Shown here piece by piece: positions 35,580 to 48,583 of a stretch of 64,000 nucleotides of DNA; position 1 is the stretch's first letter; each line of letters begins with the position of its first letter. The position numbers and the translations under genes are program-made. The notes under the pieces are model-generated. The model ran no database searches, had not been told where the DNA came from, and saw only the letters and a list, made by a program, of their open reading frames with translations. Source of the DNA: Poecilobothrus nobilitatus (Eukaryota; Arthropoda; Insecta; Diptera; Dolichopodidae). Location of the stretch: assembly GCA_947095535.1 (NCBI GenBank), contig OX352774.1, positions 180,480,200 through 180,544,199 of the forward strand, written 5' to 3'.

Positions 35580-38480
35580 AGCAATTTACATTTCACAAAA
35601 GTAAGATTACCAAACTGACCAAAGTAGGATTACCTTTTGAAAGAGGAAATAAAATTCAAAATCCATAATATTTTTTGTAAGCCTTCTGGTAGAGGGGATT
35701 AAATTCAAAGGCCGGCCAAAATATGTCGGATAAGACTTCTGAAAGAAGGGATAAAATCCAAAATATTTTTGAGTAAGCCTTCTGACTTACTTCATGGGAG
35801 TTATGTCTCGTCGCCAATGCTGTTATATAAAAATTTAGGCTAATAAACTGTTTAAAAATTTTTAACCCTAAAAAAAGCTGGTTTTGTATTATAAATAAAC
35901 GGTTAAATTTATATTTTTAAACAATTATATGTATATAAGCCAATTGTTATGGGTTATTGATAAATAACAATTATACAGATTTAAATCTAATTATTCAAAA
36001 TCAAAAGATTCAATTGTTATATAAAAGGTTGTTCGGCTTCGGTCTTTTGCTTTTTTTTATACTAATACATTTCTCTCTAATAACAAAATTAAAAAAAATC
36101 GTTAATATATTCTGACTCGTTTTTTCTACTTTAAATTCTAAATTACATTAAAATTTCGCAACTTTAATATTATAAAAAAAAAAAAAATCCAATTAGAATT
36201 TGCAAAAAAAAGTATCAGATGTATTATAATACTCGTACATACGACAAAGTATCCTTCCCAACCAATTTTTAATTTCTTTACCACATTTTACAGAAAAAAT
36301 ATCTACCATTTTTTTTTTTTTATTCAAGACAATTTTCTAATCAAAATCACGTGCGCCATTATTTTGCAATTAAGAATCCTAAAAGTAAACGGGACTTTTA
36401 TTAACTATTAACAGGTATTTAAAAAGTAGTTTTTAGTTAAAAGCTTAACATTCACAATTAAATTTTTTTTTGTATGGTAGAATGGTCCTAGAAGAAAGAG
36501 TGCGGGATAAGAGGTTGTGGCAAATTAAAATTGAATTACAAAAACGATAATAAAATTAAGATAAAACAAGAGACAATTTAAAATCATGGATTTTTAACAG
36601 TAAATTTTTAATTTACTTCCACTATTAAAAGTTATACATACAGTAACGTTTAAGGGTCTTTTAATATAAGAATGAAAAAGTTAAATGTAAATTATGCATA
36701 AATTATTTTATATGTATTTGTACTAATTTGGAAAATTCCAGACGTTAAATTTTTTCATATCGAAAAAAAATATTCAACTGAGGTATATTTGACTATTGGG
36801 AGTGAAGTATACAAAAACGCTCATCTACAATGTTTTGTTTTTAATGAAATCTATGAATAAAATAAAATTTCATTGTTTTTCTTTAAATAATATGACAATT
36901 TTATTAACAGACAGATCGAAGGATCGAAATAAGGACGAATAAATACTATTTAACATATTTTGTCACCGTGTTTTTTTTTTTTTTTTTGCAAATGTGCTAA
37001 ACTAAAAATAAATTACAAAGGATAACGTGACAGAGAATATAGTATATGAAAGAGAAAAATATGTTACAATGATTTGACGTCAAAAAATGGCAATTAACAA
37101 GTGGTTGGACAAAAACCGTAGTGAATGGAAAATTAATTGTTTGATTGGGGTCTTAAAAAGAGAAGGTGGAAAAGAAAGAAAAGATTATTTGTTTTAGAAA
37201 ATAAATAAAATTAAATAAGAAAGCTATTTTTAGGTATCATTTTAAAGGTTGAAATATGGAAAAAAAAAAAAAGAATTATTTTTTGAATGACGACTACTTA
37301 AGTTAATAGTGATAATCAGGAAGAACAATAAAAACAAAATTATTCTGGGTGTGACAATTTAAGGAAAAATAAAACTCGAAGAAGTAAATTAGTCGAACGT
37401 GATTAATGAATTTAAAATAAGTTAATATAATGATTTTTACAAATATAGGACAAACATTTTTTTCATGTTAATTTATTTTAGGTTTAGTTTTATTCATTCA
37501 CAAAAGTATTTTATCGGGTTTATTTTAATTAATTGTTTAGTCTAAAAATTTGTAGATACTGTTTTTATTAAGAAGATTTGAATACAATCATATTTTGTAG
37601 GCAAATGTAATTAATTCCTAATCTAATATTTTTTCTTAGTAATTGCGACTCAAATTTAATATTATATTCATTTTAAAATCAATATTACAGAATAAGACAT
37701 CTGTTCTCCTACAGTTATTTCCTTCTAGGATTTCAAATATTTTCACAAATTTCTTATGATTTAAAATATTTGCTCGAGCTTACAACATCACTGCAGTAAT
37801 CTATAAAACCAATTAAAATAAGAATTGATTACAACTGTTGTATTCCGTACGAAGCAATTAAAAAATAAATTCGTTTTTTTTAAAGGAAATTAAAAAAAAA
37901 TATTTTTAAATTTTTTCTAGTATTATAAAAATTTTATTTTACCACCTGGTTTTTTTAAATAAAATATAACTATAACACGCTAGGTATTTAAGTTTAAAAA
38001 ATTAAAAGAATTTTATTATTAATTCTATAACCCTTCTCATACAGGAAAACAAAACAAAAATATAAGTTTGAATAATAAAATGAAAGAGCAAATTATAGTC
38101 TGTCTACCGTTATTGGTTTTAGAACTTAGGGAAATTTATTGTAAAAAATTGAAAAAGATTGTAGTAAAAAGACAAAATGAATATAATTTAAAGAACATTT
38201 TTGAAAAGAAAAAGAGGATGAAATAAAAATTTCAACAGAAGCAATATCCCAAAAGTTTAAAATAAATTAATTGGACCACAAAAAAAAAAAAACATCTAAT
38301 TTTTTTATGGATTTTTGTAGTCTTTAAAACAACAGGAATTTTCATAAATATTGAGTTTTTCAAAGTTGATAAGTTATATTCTTATAGTATCTAACTACCT
38401 ACCTTTTATTTGGAAATAAAATTAGGAATTCTACAATAAATTTTGTATAGTTTCTAAATGTAAATTTTCTTTTTTGAATT
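35580..38480. other. A/T-rich intron stretch without recognisable features
   Basis: Only homopolymer tracts were seen. 35640-35790 has a local near-duplication ('gaaagagg.aataaaattcaaa' and 'gaaagaagggataaaatccaa' with 'gtaagccttctg') that may be a decayed tandem. Confidence 0.5.
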
Positions 38481-38486
38481 TCTTCA

Positions 38487-39038
38487 GTTCAAAACGTAAT
38501 AATTTTATTTTTTTTCACCTAAGAGAGGTGGGAGTTTTCCAAAGCCACCAAGAATTTCCTCTTGATAGTGTCAGAATCTTTATGACTAAACCCACCTCCC
38601 CCTTTAGCCAATATAATGGAAAGAAACCCTTACCTGCTAACGGAGTATATTGGCTAGGGAGTAGGGATAGGAAATAGGATGCGAAAACATTGAATTGGGA
38701 GTAGAACTGTTAGGACTATAAGGAAACAATGAATCAGCCTATTATTATTAATATTTTGCTAGAGACTATAGCCGTTACAGCAGTTACAATACACAATAGT
38801 AGCAGCTATTATTATTGGTATTAGTATTACTTTAATATTAATAATATTAATATTACTATTTTATTATAGAGTCAGGGCAATTAGTGGGTTACAACGTGCA
38901 GTACTATATAACACCTTACTTACTGGATGATATGACCAAAGATAGCCTCACTATAGCCGCAGCTATTATTATTATTATTACTTATTATTTATTTATTTCC
39001 ACTACGGCATGCGTTATAACCACTACGCCATGAGTCAG
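38487..39038 (-). repeat. SINE-like repeat F, copy 2
   Basis: The head on the minus strand is tgactcatggcgtagtggtt (A-box-like) at 39038 downward. The body shares 'gcagctattattatt', 'taacacctta', 'gactaaacccacctcccc' and 'ggttagggataggag'-type blocks with the 11.1 kb copy. The low end also has an inverted pair (aagagaggtggga / aaacccacctccccctt). Confidence 0.65.
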
Positions 39039-39171
39039 ACAAATATATTATATTATACACTATTTAATTCTTTTTTTTTTGTGACTATCGAATATCATAT
39101 ATTTGAAGTATATAAATGCATTATCATAATTTAAAAAGAAAAATTTGCTTTATATAATTAAAAGTTTCTGA

Positions 39172-39365
39172 GGAGCCTCGGTGGCCTAGTGGGTAAGAGT
39201 GAATAAAATACGCTGTAAACACCTAGGAAGTGCGAGTTTGAATCCCACACACGTCGTAAGAGTTATTCCTCCTTACGACATTATACAGAGACACCTGAAC
39301 AAAAGGGCTGTGTAATTTCCTGTCCACATTTATGGGGCAGAGAAATACAATAAAAAAAAAAGAAG
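39172..39365 (+). mobile_element. tRNA-derived SINE S1, copy 1
   Basis: It is flanked by the perfect 10-bp duplication AAGTTTCTGA (39162-39171, 39366-39375). The head has a consensus pol III A box (TGGCCTAGTGG) and a B box with one mismatch (GTTTGAATC). Then comes a hairpin gtcgtaag/cttacgac (39253-39260, 39272-39279), the block tgtgtaatttcctgtccaca and an A-rich tail. About 190 bases, noncoding. Confidence 0.9.
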
Positions 39366-42300
39366 AAGTTTCTGATTATCAAGCAATAAAAAATTATTTT
39401 TTTACAAATATTTATTGCATAATTGTAGGGAATTAATTATGTTTTTATTTAAAACAATGTGCTTGTAGTGTGTATGAAATAATTTTATTATATATTCAAA
39501 ATATTATATTCAAAAGGAAAATTATATTTTACGTCTATATTTTAAGATAATTAATTTTGTTAACAACTTTGCATTATCTGAAGAAACTATAAAAATGAAC
39601 CTCTTCTATTGAATATGAGAGTGCATGTACCCATACTTATAAAATCTTCTCAATGTAATTTTTTTTTTCTTTTTAAATTAATGTAACTAAATTTTTTAAT
39701 TAGTAAGCAAATATTGAAGGGATCTCTAATTCAAATTAAAATCCATTATTACTATAATAACGGTAAATGTTTGTTTTACATTTTCTTATATTTCCTATTA
39801 TTTATTTTTTTTTTACACATTTCCTATTTCTTTTACTGAAGCTTTACCTTTTTTGTTAAAAAAATTTTTCATTATTTAATCTAACTTTGTTGTAAATAAA
39901 ATTGTGGGTGTTACAATTCAGTTTATTAAATGTCCAATTACTTCTACAACAAAAAGAAACAAGCAACAGCAACTTAACTTCCTTCATTCAATATACTAAA
40001 TAAAAAATTAAATAAAATAAAACGGAAAATCAAAAATAGGGAAAGTTCATAGTAAACAACAAAATGAATCTAATTTCAAGGACATTTTTGAAAAGAAAAA
40101 AAAAGATAAAATAAAAACTTTGTTGTTATTGACTTAAGCGGTAAGTATCCCAAAAGTTCAAAATAAATAAATGAGACCAAAAAAACAAAACAAAAAAAAA
40201 ACACAAAATCCTCTATCTGCTTTTGGATTTTTAGTAGTCCTTAAGACAACAGGAATTTTTCTATTTCATAAGAGTTTAGTGTTTTATCGTTTTTTGTTTT
40301 TCATTTTTTTAAAGTTGATAAGTGATGTTCATATTTAATATGCATGTACACTAGTGAACTTAATAATAAATACATATCAGTGATTTAATAATGTTTCCGT
40401 TATTTCTAAAAATCCTATGTTCATAAATTAATGCAAGTGATGACTTTTTCATAAAATTGTAAAAAAATAATATATTATAAAAAAAGGTTTTCATTGTTAA
40501 TTAAATGGAGAAAAACTGAAGTAGAAAGATACTTTATAGTCATCACCTTAAATTTCTTTCATTATATTTATTTTATTTTGCAGATAACTGCTTACAAATA
40601 TAAAAATGTGAATATTAGAAAAGGATAAGAAATTTTTTAAACTTATATTCAAGTAAAAACAAAATTCATATATTTTATAAGAGATGGAATTTGTGGGAGT
40701 TGTTGAATCTTGAAGAAATAAAAATTTTACCAACTGAGTTAATAAATGATGGAACAGAATTAGGGAGAAATTTTGTTTTTTTTAAATTCTCCTAATTTTT
40801 GGCCAATTGACCTTGTATAATGTTATTTTTTGGTTTTTTTTTTTATCTTCGATATAATTTAGATGGTCCTTAGACGTTTAAAAAAGGAACTTTAAGAAGA
40901 CGTGAGTGTTAATACAATACACAAGAAAAATATGATTGTAGGCGTAAAAAGAAAATGAAAAAAAAACTTTGAATTCGTTTTGGAAATAAACGAAGAAAAT
41001 ATTTCTCAAGTAAATCAGGTAAAAAAAGGACGATTTGTTTTTTTTTTTATATTGAACAAATTTAAATTTATTTTATGTGTTGTTTTCTTTTTTTTTTGGG
41101 CAAAATAGAAGTTAACATAAGAAAACAATATTAATAAAATAATAAAAGTACTTCGCTTAAGGCTTAAGAAAAGAGAGAAGTGAAAAAACGTGTATATGAT
41201 CACAATTTGGTGAGTACCAGAAGCAAATAAGAAGATTCTATTTTTTATTTTTAAAATTTATTAGGTAAACACACATTAAAAAAAAAAAAACTTATCTTAA
41301 AATTTTTCTGAGAAATACGAGTATTAGAAATATTTAACAAATAAAAAAAAAAAGTTGTTCTTTCTATTGTAGGATATTTTATTTTTTATTTTTATTTTTT
41401 TTTTTATAGATTCATATTTCGACATTCAATGTCCTTGTATCTTAAAATTATAGTTTTTCTATATAAAATAATTTCTTTACTTTTCTCTATAGTAAAGTAA
41501 ATAGTAAATAAATAGTAAATAGTAAAAGTAAAGCTAATGTAATGTAAGTAAATATTGTAAGCGATATCCTTCATATTATACCAAAGGTACATCAATATAA
41601 TGATTTATAATGTTACAAAACAGATATATTTTCTATGAAATGGAATTTGTGGGAGTAGTTGAATCTTAGAGAAAGGAAATTTTAGCAACTAAGTTAAAGA
41701 AAAATAGAAAATATTTAGAGATCAAAGAAATTCTAGAGATTATTAATAAAGCTAATGTTATGTAAATATTATAAGCAAAGTCTTTCATATAACAGAGGAA
41801 CATTAATGTGACTTAAAAAATTTTACTTATAATATTTTAAACTGTTATAAATGTTAAGTTTAGTTTAGAATATATTAAAAATTTAATCCATGAAATTTCA
41901 GAAGCTTAACTTAAAATGACATTTTTTCTAGTCTGTTTACAATTTCCTTAAATGATTCTTTATTAAAATTCTATTTATTATCTATTTTTTTTTAAATTCT
42001 CTGTTAAATAAACAGGTTTTTATCATTTTGATTGTTAATACAAATATAAATATATACAAAAATATATACATATATATATTATACAGAACTGTTTCTGATA
42101 TTTGAATTGCAATTTATATATTTTTTTTTGTTCGTTTTGTTTTTTGACAGGAAAAGTTCAAACCACAAGGACATTTACAAAATGTTTAGTGATTTTCTTT
42201 ACCATTTCAGTATTAATATAGTAATTTAAAATTTTTTTTTAGTTGTGTTTAACCAATAAAGTGTTTTATAAACTCTTATTATCATATTTTGTTCAGGTTA

Positions 42301-42692
42301 TTTGACTAACCACCTGGAAAAAAACTTTGATGAAAATGGAATGGCATATATCAAATAAAGAAAAATTAATGTTTTGAAAATAAATGCATTAAAATGTGGT
42401 TTTATATCTGTCATATGTATTAAATTATTCTGAAATCTATCATTTAAGTATAATAAAATAAAAAATATGGAAGAAAACATAAAATAATAGATGTAATACG
42501 AACAACTATTTATCTCTTAAGAATTTTTTTTAAAATCTAAGTATTTTTAGTTCAACAATATATAAAGGGGTTTGGTATTTAACCGAATTAAATTGTAATT
42601 ATTCAACATATTAGTTAAATTTTCGACAAGTTTTTTTTAGTGATCTTCTAAAATTAAAAAAAGATTTTAATAGATATAGATAAATAATAGAT

Positions 42693-42956
42693 TTATTTAT
42701 ATTAATATTACATACATAAATGTAATGCAATGTTATTGAACCATCGGCTACCAAGGCTATTACAGGTTTTTATACTATTATTAAATTATATACTAATATT
42801 ATTTATTTTGTTTATATTATATACTATATATTTACATTGTATTTAGTCGTAAGAAGGGTATGTAAAGAAAGAAAACTTACGACCTGTGCAGGGATCGAAT
42901 CCACACTTCTTCGGTTAATACGCCACACGCCTAGCTACTAGGCTACCGAAGCCCCC
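42693..42956 (-). mobile_element. tRNA-derived SINE S2, minus copy
   Basis: The head at 42956 reads gggggcttcggtagcctagt on the minus strand. The hairpin gtcgtaag/cttacgac is kept. The 3' region (ggttcaataacattgcatta) matches the 55.4 kb copy. Flanking duplication AAATAATAGAT is at 42682-42692 and 42960-42970. It ends in a taaa-type tail. Confidence 0.88.
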
Positions 42957-43029
42957 AAAAAATAATAGATATTAATTTTCAAATTAATGTTGCATATTTT
43001 TGGGAGTATTTTGTTAAAGTTTTATGAAA

Positions 43030-43400
43030 TTCGTGGGAAATCATAATTTTTTTCAAACCAGTACTCAACCGTCAAGTAAAACTTTTCTGCATTTACAGCT
43101 TTTTATTAGAGAGGGGTGCATCAATTTTATGTTTTTAGAAAAATCTATGAAAATCTCTCCGGTCGCCATGTTCATATGCAATTAACTGTTTTTTTTTCAT
43201 TATTTGGAAACGATCCTCTTACTTTTCTTTCTACAAGGCTTCATTATATACAGTTTGTAACCATACATTTGCTATCTATTTTTTATAATGTCCCTCAATC
43301 TTGTTAGTGGAGTGTTCCCCACTTCTGTTTTTCTTTTCAGTTCCATTTCAACGTCGTAAGTTTATTGATCGTTGTAATTATTCGTGTGCATCCTAGATTT
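43030..43400. other. Unrecognised stretch, less A/T-rich
   Basis: The stretch around 'agagaggggtgcatc', 'ctctccggtcgccatgttca' and 'gtggagtgttccccacttct' differs in composition from the flanking intron. A 63-codon plus frame at 43116-43307 has no recognisable motif. It matches no other repeat in the window. It may be an unlisted element or a regulatory patch. Confidence 0.3.
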
Positions 43401-43780
43401 ATTGAGTGTTTTAATGGCTTTCAAATTTAATTTATATTATTCTATCAGTTTTAGAATGTATTTTATATAAATAATTTTGGAAATATAATCTCTTCTTATC
43501 TTGTATTTTTACTTTTACATAATACATATTTGCATAACTATACAGTTATTTTTTAATATTTTCTATTATATATGCTGGCCTTAAAAATGTTTTTATTGTG
43601 ATATATGAAAAGCTTATTAGAGGATTTATTATAACTCAACCCAGTTTTTATAATTTATATTTTAAAGACCTAAGGAAAGGATTTTAATATTCGAATTAAA
43701 TTTTATTCCAATGATTTACTCACTTTTTGAATTACTCAAATGATTTTGAAATATTATTGTATCTTCAAATATATTTAATA

Positions 43781-43974
43781 AAGAGGTCTCGGTCGCCTAG
43801 TGAGTAAGAGTGTATAAAATACGATCTAAATACCGAGGAAGTGCGAGTTCACACACGTCGTAAGAGTTATTCCCCCTTACGACATTTACAGCCACGCCTC
43901 AAAAGGAAAAACTGTGTAATTTCCTGTCCATGGCAGAGAAATGCATTAAAAAAAAAATATATATATATATGTAT
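43781..43974 (+). mobile_element. tRNA-derived SINE S1, copy 2
   Basis: It is flanked by a 12-bp duplication, ATATATTTAATA (43769-43780, 43975-43986). The head is ggtctcggtcgcctagtgag, with part of the B-box region deleted (gagttcacacac). The hairpin gtcgtaag/cttacgac and the 'gtgtaatttcctgtcc' block are intact. Confidence 0.88.
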
Positions 43975-45100
43975 ATATATTTAATAGATTTAGTAGACTT
44001 AAGTTTATGAAGTAGTCCTCTAATACTCTATTATGTTGTTAGAAAAAATTAAATGAAAAGTCTTCAATGACAGTTACAAGTGTTAAATTTTAAAGGAATA
44101 AATTTAAAGTTCTTATAATACCAATTAAATTTTAAATTTATTGTGTTATATTTATTGATTTTGATTTGTTTAAGATTTAATATTATAATGAATTTTGTCC
44201 TTGTTATTCAATAATAAATACTTTAAAACATGTATGCACTTTGTTAGAATATTTTTTATTTTTATTTTGTTATCAACCTTTCCTGTTGATTATTCTATTT
44301 AACATCCTGTGTACGTGTATCATAAATATATATGTATATTCATGCGTGTATATTATTTCTATATATTAAGTTTATTAATGATGGGTTCAATTATTTTCTC
44401 GATTGAAAAATAAATGAATCGAAAAAGGATATATCTACTACATTTATTATTTGAAAGAAAGTGAAAAATAAAATAATAAAATAAAATTGTTGGTATGTTA
44501 AGCAAAAAAAAAAGTGTTTAAAAATATTATAGTGGAATGGATGGAATGGATAAATACATATATAAATATTAAATGATCGGTTTCCATTCATATTTAACGA
44601 AAGGAAAACAAAAATAAAAACTAAACGGTTCAATTTCGAATTAAGTTCGAATGGTACTTTTTTTTTTTTATTTATTAGTATAGATTTTTTTTTGTGGTAG
44701 ATTGGCTTTTGTTTTATTTTTAGTAAAAGAAAACCCTAATAAAGTGTTAACAAAAAAGAAAATACTCTTACTTTTGTTTTGGAAGGAGGGAGTCCTTTTT
44801 TTTTAGAATTATATTTCATATAAACATACATTTATATATATATATATATTTTATTGTCAATCCAAAGAACATGATTATATATTAAAATAATGTTTCTCTT
44901 TTTTTGTGTAGTTTGTTTGATTATTTATATATAGTTTGAATTTAAAGTAGTGAAGGGATGAAGAAAATGTTAATAATTTAAAGAACTCAAAAAAGATTTT
45001 AAATTTTATTGATTTATAATATGGTTTATGTGAACCATATTTTTAAGCTTTTTGTTCAGATGATGCCAAGTAAATGAGCAATGATTTAATTGACAGAAGT

Positions 45101-45720
45101 CATAATATGGCTAAATTAGTTAAGAAAATGAATGGTGATGAAATGACAAGAATTATTTGGGTTTATTTTAAATATAAACTTATTTTCCCTTATGTAAAAG
45201 TTTAAAATGTTATATATTATGAATTGGGACCTGAGAAAGAAAAAAAAACAAACAAATGACCAAATTACTATTAAAGTTGCTTATGCTATTCTTAAGCATA
45301 ATAAATACTTCATATAATGCATGTGAAAGAATTTATATTAAAGGTAATGCGGATTAGTGTAAATCGTAATATTAGTAAACCAATATTAGTTTCTATTTGG
45401 ACAAAACCAACTACTATTAGACATCATTGCTCATTGTGATTTAGTTAGAAAAAGTTGAAATAGTTTTTAGAGCAACTCATAGATCTACCAAAAGATATGA
45501 AATTTATGATTTTTAGAATCTTGGCGTTACCATGGTAATACATAAAATCGACAAGTGCCATTTACGTATACATTATATTAGTTTGCCTTTCAAAATAAAT
45601 GCCCTTTATATTTGAAAAAATATGATTGTAGTTTTAAAGATATTTTTCAAGAAGTTTATGAAAAGGTTAAAGAATTCAAAAAAAATAAAATTCGATATGA
45701 ATATCATGGTTGCAGAACAT
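45101..45720 (+). pseudogene. NADP-dependent isocitrate dehydrogenase pseudogene (IDH1/IDH2 type)
   Basis: Successive plus frames follow the order of NADP-IDH. KMNGDEMTRIIW (about 45127) corresponds to the N-terminal DGDEMTRIIW, then KLIFPYVKV, then after a frameshift NDQITIKVAYAILKHN (45256-45303). NISKPILVSIWTKPTTIRHH follows, then EKVEIVFRATHRSTKRYEIY (45450-45509), and CPLYLKKYDCSFKDIFQEVY then EKVKEFKKNKIRYEYH (45600-45706). Stops, frameshifts and deletions occur throughout, and the last third of the enzyme is not recognisable. No introns separate blocks normally spread over exons, which suggests a retrocopy, though no poly-A tail or target duplication was located. It cannot make enzyme. 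Confidence 0.85.
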
Positions 45721-47725
45721 TTTTTACTATCTCATAATAGAGTTTTTGTAGTATAGCTATTTATGTGGCACCGCTGACTGCAACTGCCTTAGTTTTAGAA
45801 AAGTTTCTTATATTCTTTGCAGACAAAAATATTGTTTTTGGATAAATTAAATCAAGCTAAAGTTTCCCAATGATTTTCTTAATTAACACTGATGTTACTT
45901 TTGTAATAAGAAAATAAAATGATTAGAAAAGTCATACAAAAATCTAATCAAACGTATTAAGGCCTTTTTGTAAATTTTGCAGATCTAGATTTTTAGAACA
46001 AAATTTAGCACGGATATGTATTAATAATCAAAAAAAAAAACAATGAAATAAAAAAAGAGATTTAAAATGAAATTAATACTTAGCAGAGTCCTGAATAAGC
46101 TTTTTTCGTTTTATTATTGCAATCAAAGTTAAAAAATTTTATACAATATACCATTATTAATTATTTTGGTTTTTGAAATTTTAAATAAAATTTTCTTTTC
46201 ATTACATTTGCATTTAGTACTAAAAATGACTCCCTTTAAATGTGTATTAAAATGTAAATTAAATTATCTGAAAAAGATTTTGAATCCTTAATATAATATT
46301 TCTCCATTAATCAAAGTAAAATTACATCCTTAAAATACCATGAAAATATTTATTTTATACAAAATTTCACTTTTATACTGATTTTAAAATGGTTCTCCCT
46401 TTAATACTCATTTCATAATATAACGTATGAATCCAAAAAAAAACAAAAAATGAATTAGAAAAATGTGGAAAATTTTTTATTCCATTTTTTTTTAATTTCG
46501 CAAATGAAAATTCGAAAAAAAAAATTTTAGTATTTATTTTTTTTAATTTACTGTTTCCTGTTTTTGAACTTTCGCATTATTCATTTTACATTTTTCCCAA
46601 TATTTTTTTTTTTTCTTTTTTCTGAGCCTCTAAATGGACAAAGATTTGCTCTCCAAAAGGGATAAATGAAGAAAATAAAAAAACAAAATCAAAAACAAAA
46701 ATTCAAAAGGAAAATTAAATTTTTTTTTAATAGAAATATTTTTCGCTTTATGAATTTTTAAAAAATAAAAAAAAAAAAAAAAAAAAACATGTTTAATAAG
46801 AAGGTGAAAAAAGGTACTTTTAGGGAAATTGAAATTTTGATGACTTGAAAAATTAATTTTCGTTTCTTTTTGTTTTTTTTTAATTTTCCACTACGATTTT
46901 AATGCTAATTGAAATATGGATGAAAAAAAAAAATAAAATTTTGTTGAAAGTGAAAAAAGAAAAACCAAGTATGGTATGGTAAATTATTAGGTTGTCTAAG
47001 AGTATATTAAAAAAGGTAAATTAATAAGAAGGAATTAAAAACCAAAGTTCTGTACTTATATTCTTAAGAGAACAAAAAAAAAGTACAAAAAAAAATGTGG
47101 ATTAGCTGTTTTTAAGAACAGTAAAAAAACAAAAAAGTTTAAATTAAACACAATAAAAAGTAAAGTTAAATTGCAAATAGGCAATTAAGCATATTTCCCT
47201 TATCAAAACCTGAATAATAGCTTTAAGCAAACTGTCATTCAAATAATCCAGGTTTGATCTATTATAAAAAACTTCCATATTGTACAACTTTAATTCTTTA
47301 TTAAATAGAAATTGATGTCAATAGGTAATAGTTATATTTAAAGTAATTTGCTTACCATATATTTTTTGTATCTAAACCGAAAATTAGTAAAATTAAGGTG
47401 AGAAAAACGAGGTTCACACTTGTAATCTGTGTTGTTATCGTGCTTAATCACAAAATGTAAAATATATATGTAAGTAAATGTCCAAACTAATAATTTTGCA
47501 TTTTTAAAATTAAGAATTAAAAAACATTTAAAAATTTTAAGTTCGTCTGAAATTATAAATTTGTTTTTTTTTTTTAAATACACAACTAACATGACATCTG
47601 TCATCAATAACACATATTATATCTGTAGCAATGACATTTGAAATAATAATTTAGTGCTTATATACTTTTGCTATATAACTCTATCTGCATTTAACTTTAA
47701 TGACAAATCTGCAGGGGTTATATTA

Positions 47726-47777
47726 GTACTACAAATATCAAATCATGTAGCGTACTGCAAATATCAAATCATGTAGC
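47726..47777 (+). repeat. 26-bp tandem duplication
   Basis: Two adjacent copies of a 26-base unit (gtactRcaaatatcaaatca then tgtagc) differ at one base. It looks recent and may be length-polymorphic. Confidence 0.9.
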
Positions 47778-48583
47778 GTTGTATCATATAATGTTTATCT
47801 GTAAAATACTTTTTTTATGTTTATGTAGAATTTTTTGAATACAAAGGCTTATAGTATATTTTCTTAGTATATATGTATGTGTATGTATATAAAATATGTA
47901 TATAAAATAAGTTATATCTTATATATATATAAATATGTATATTAAAATAAGTTATAGTCAATAATTGCACTGTCACAAATATTTATTTATTAATAATAGA
48001 AGATTTCTTTGTAAAGTATTTTTAATTTTTTCCTGTTTTATTTATATGATATATTAATTAAAAGTTTTGTTTTTTTTTCTTGTTTTTCCAATGAAGTTTT
48101 AACAGAGTTTCCTAATATTGATAGAATAAAATAAGGAAAATTAAAATAAAATTACAAAAACGCAATTATCTAAAGTTTATTTTTATGATTGAATTTTTTT
48201 TTTTTGAGGATGAAACAAACATTTTTTTTTTACTTATTAACTTTTCGCCACCTCTTTTTTTTTTTTTTTTGTTTTGAAAAAAATAAAAGTAGGTAAGTGC
48301 CTAATTAACTTGGAATTTAAGACAAAAATAAAAACTTTTCTTAATATAAAATCTAATTATTAACCTTTAAAAATTAATATTTAAAAAGTTTTTTTTTTAA
48401 GACAAAAATAATTAAAAAATTCCAATTAGAAGTTAAAAAAAAAAATTAAAACATTCCTTAAATGGAAAATACAACTTAGTGCAAAATATGAAAAAAAAAA
48501 ATCAAGTTGTGCTAAAATTACAAAATTTTGAGAAAAAAACCAATTTTTTTATTTTGTTTTTGTTTATGTACCTAAGAACTTAC

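Larger units (their letters stand above)
12392..48583 (-). other. Very long intron (about 36.2 kb) between the first and second exons
   Basis: It is bounded by GTAAGTT at 48583 and TTTTTCAG at 12392 on the minus strand, phase 1 on both sides. It holds most of the repeats listed here and no second gene that I can support. Stretches in which I see only A/T-rich sequence are 13730-18990, 20640-21565, 21935-24105, 25400-28105, 30240-31025, 31480-34620, 35580-38480, 39380-42680, 42975-43775, 43990-45095 and 45960-47720. The stretches 12960-13100 and 43030-43400 are less A/T-rich but not recognised. Confidence 0.85.
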
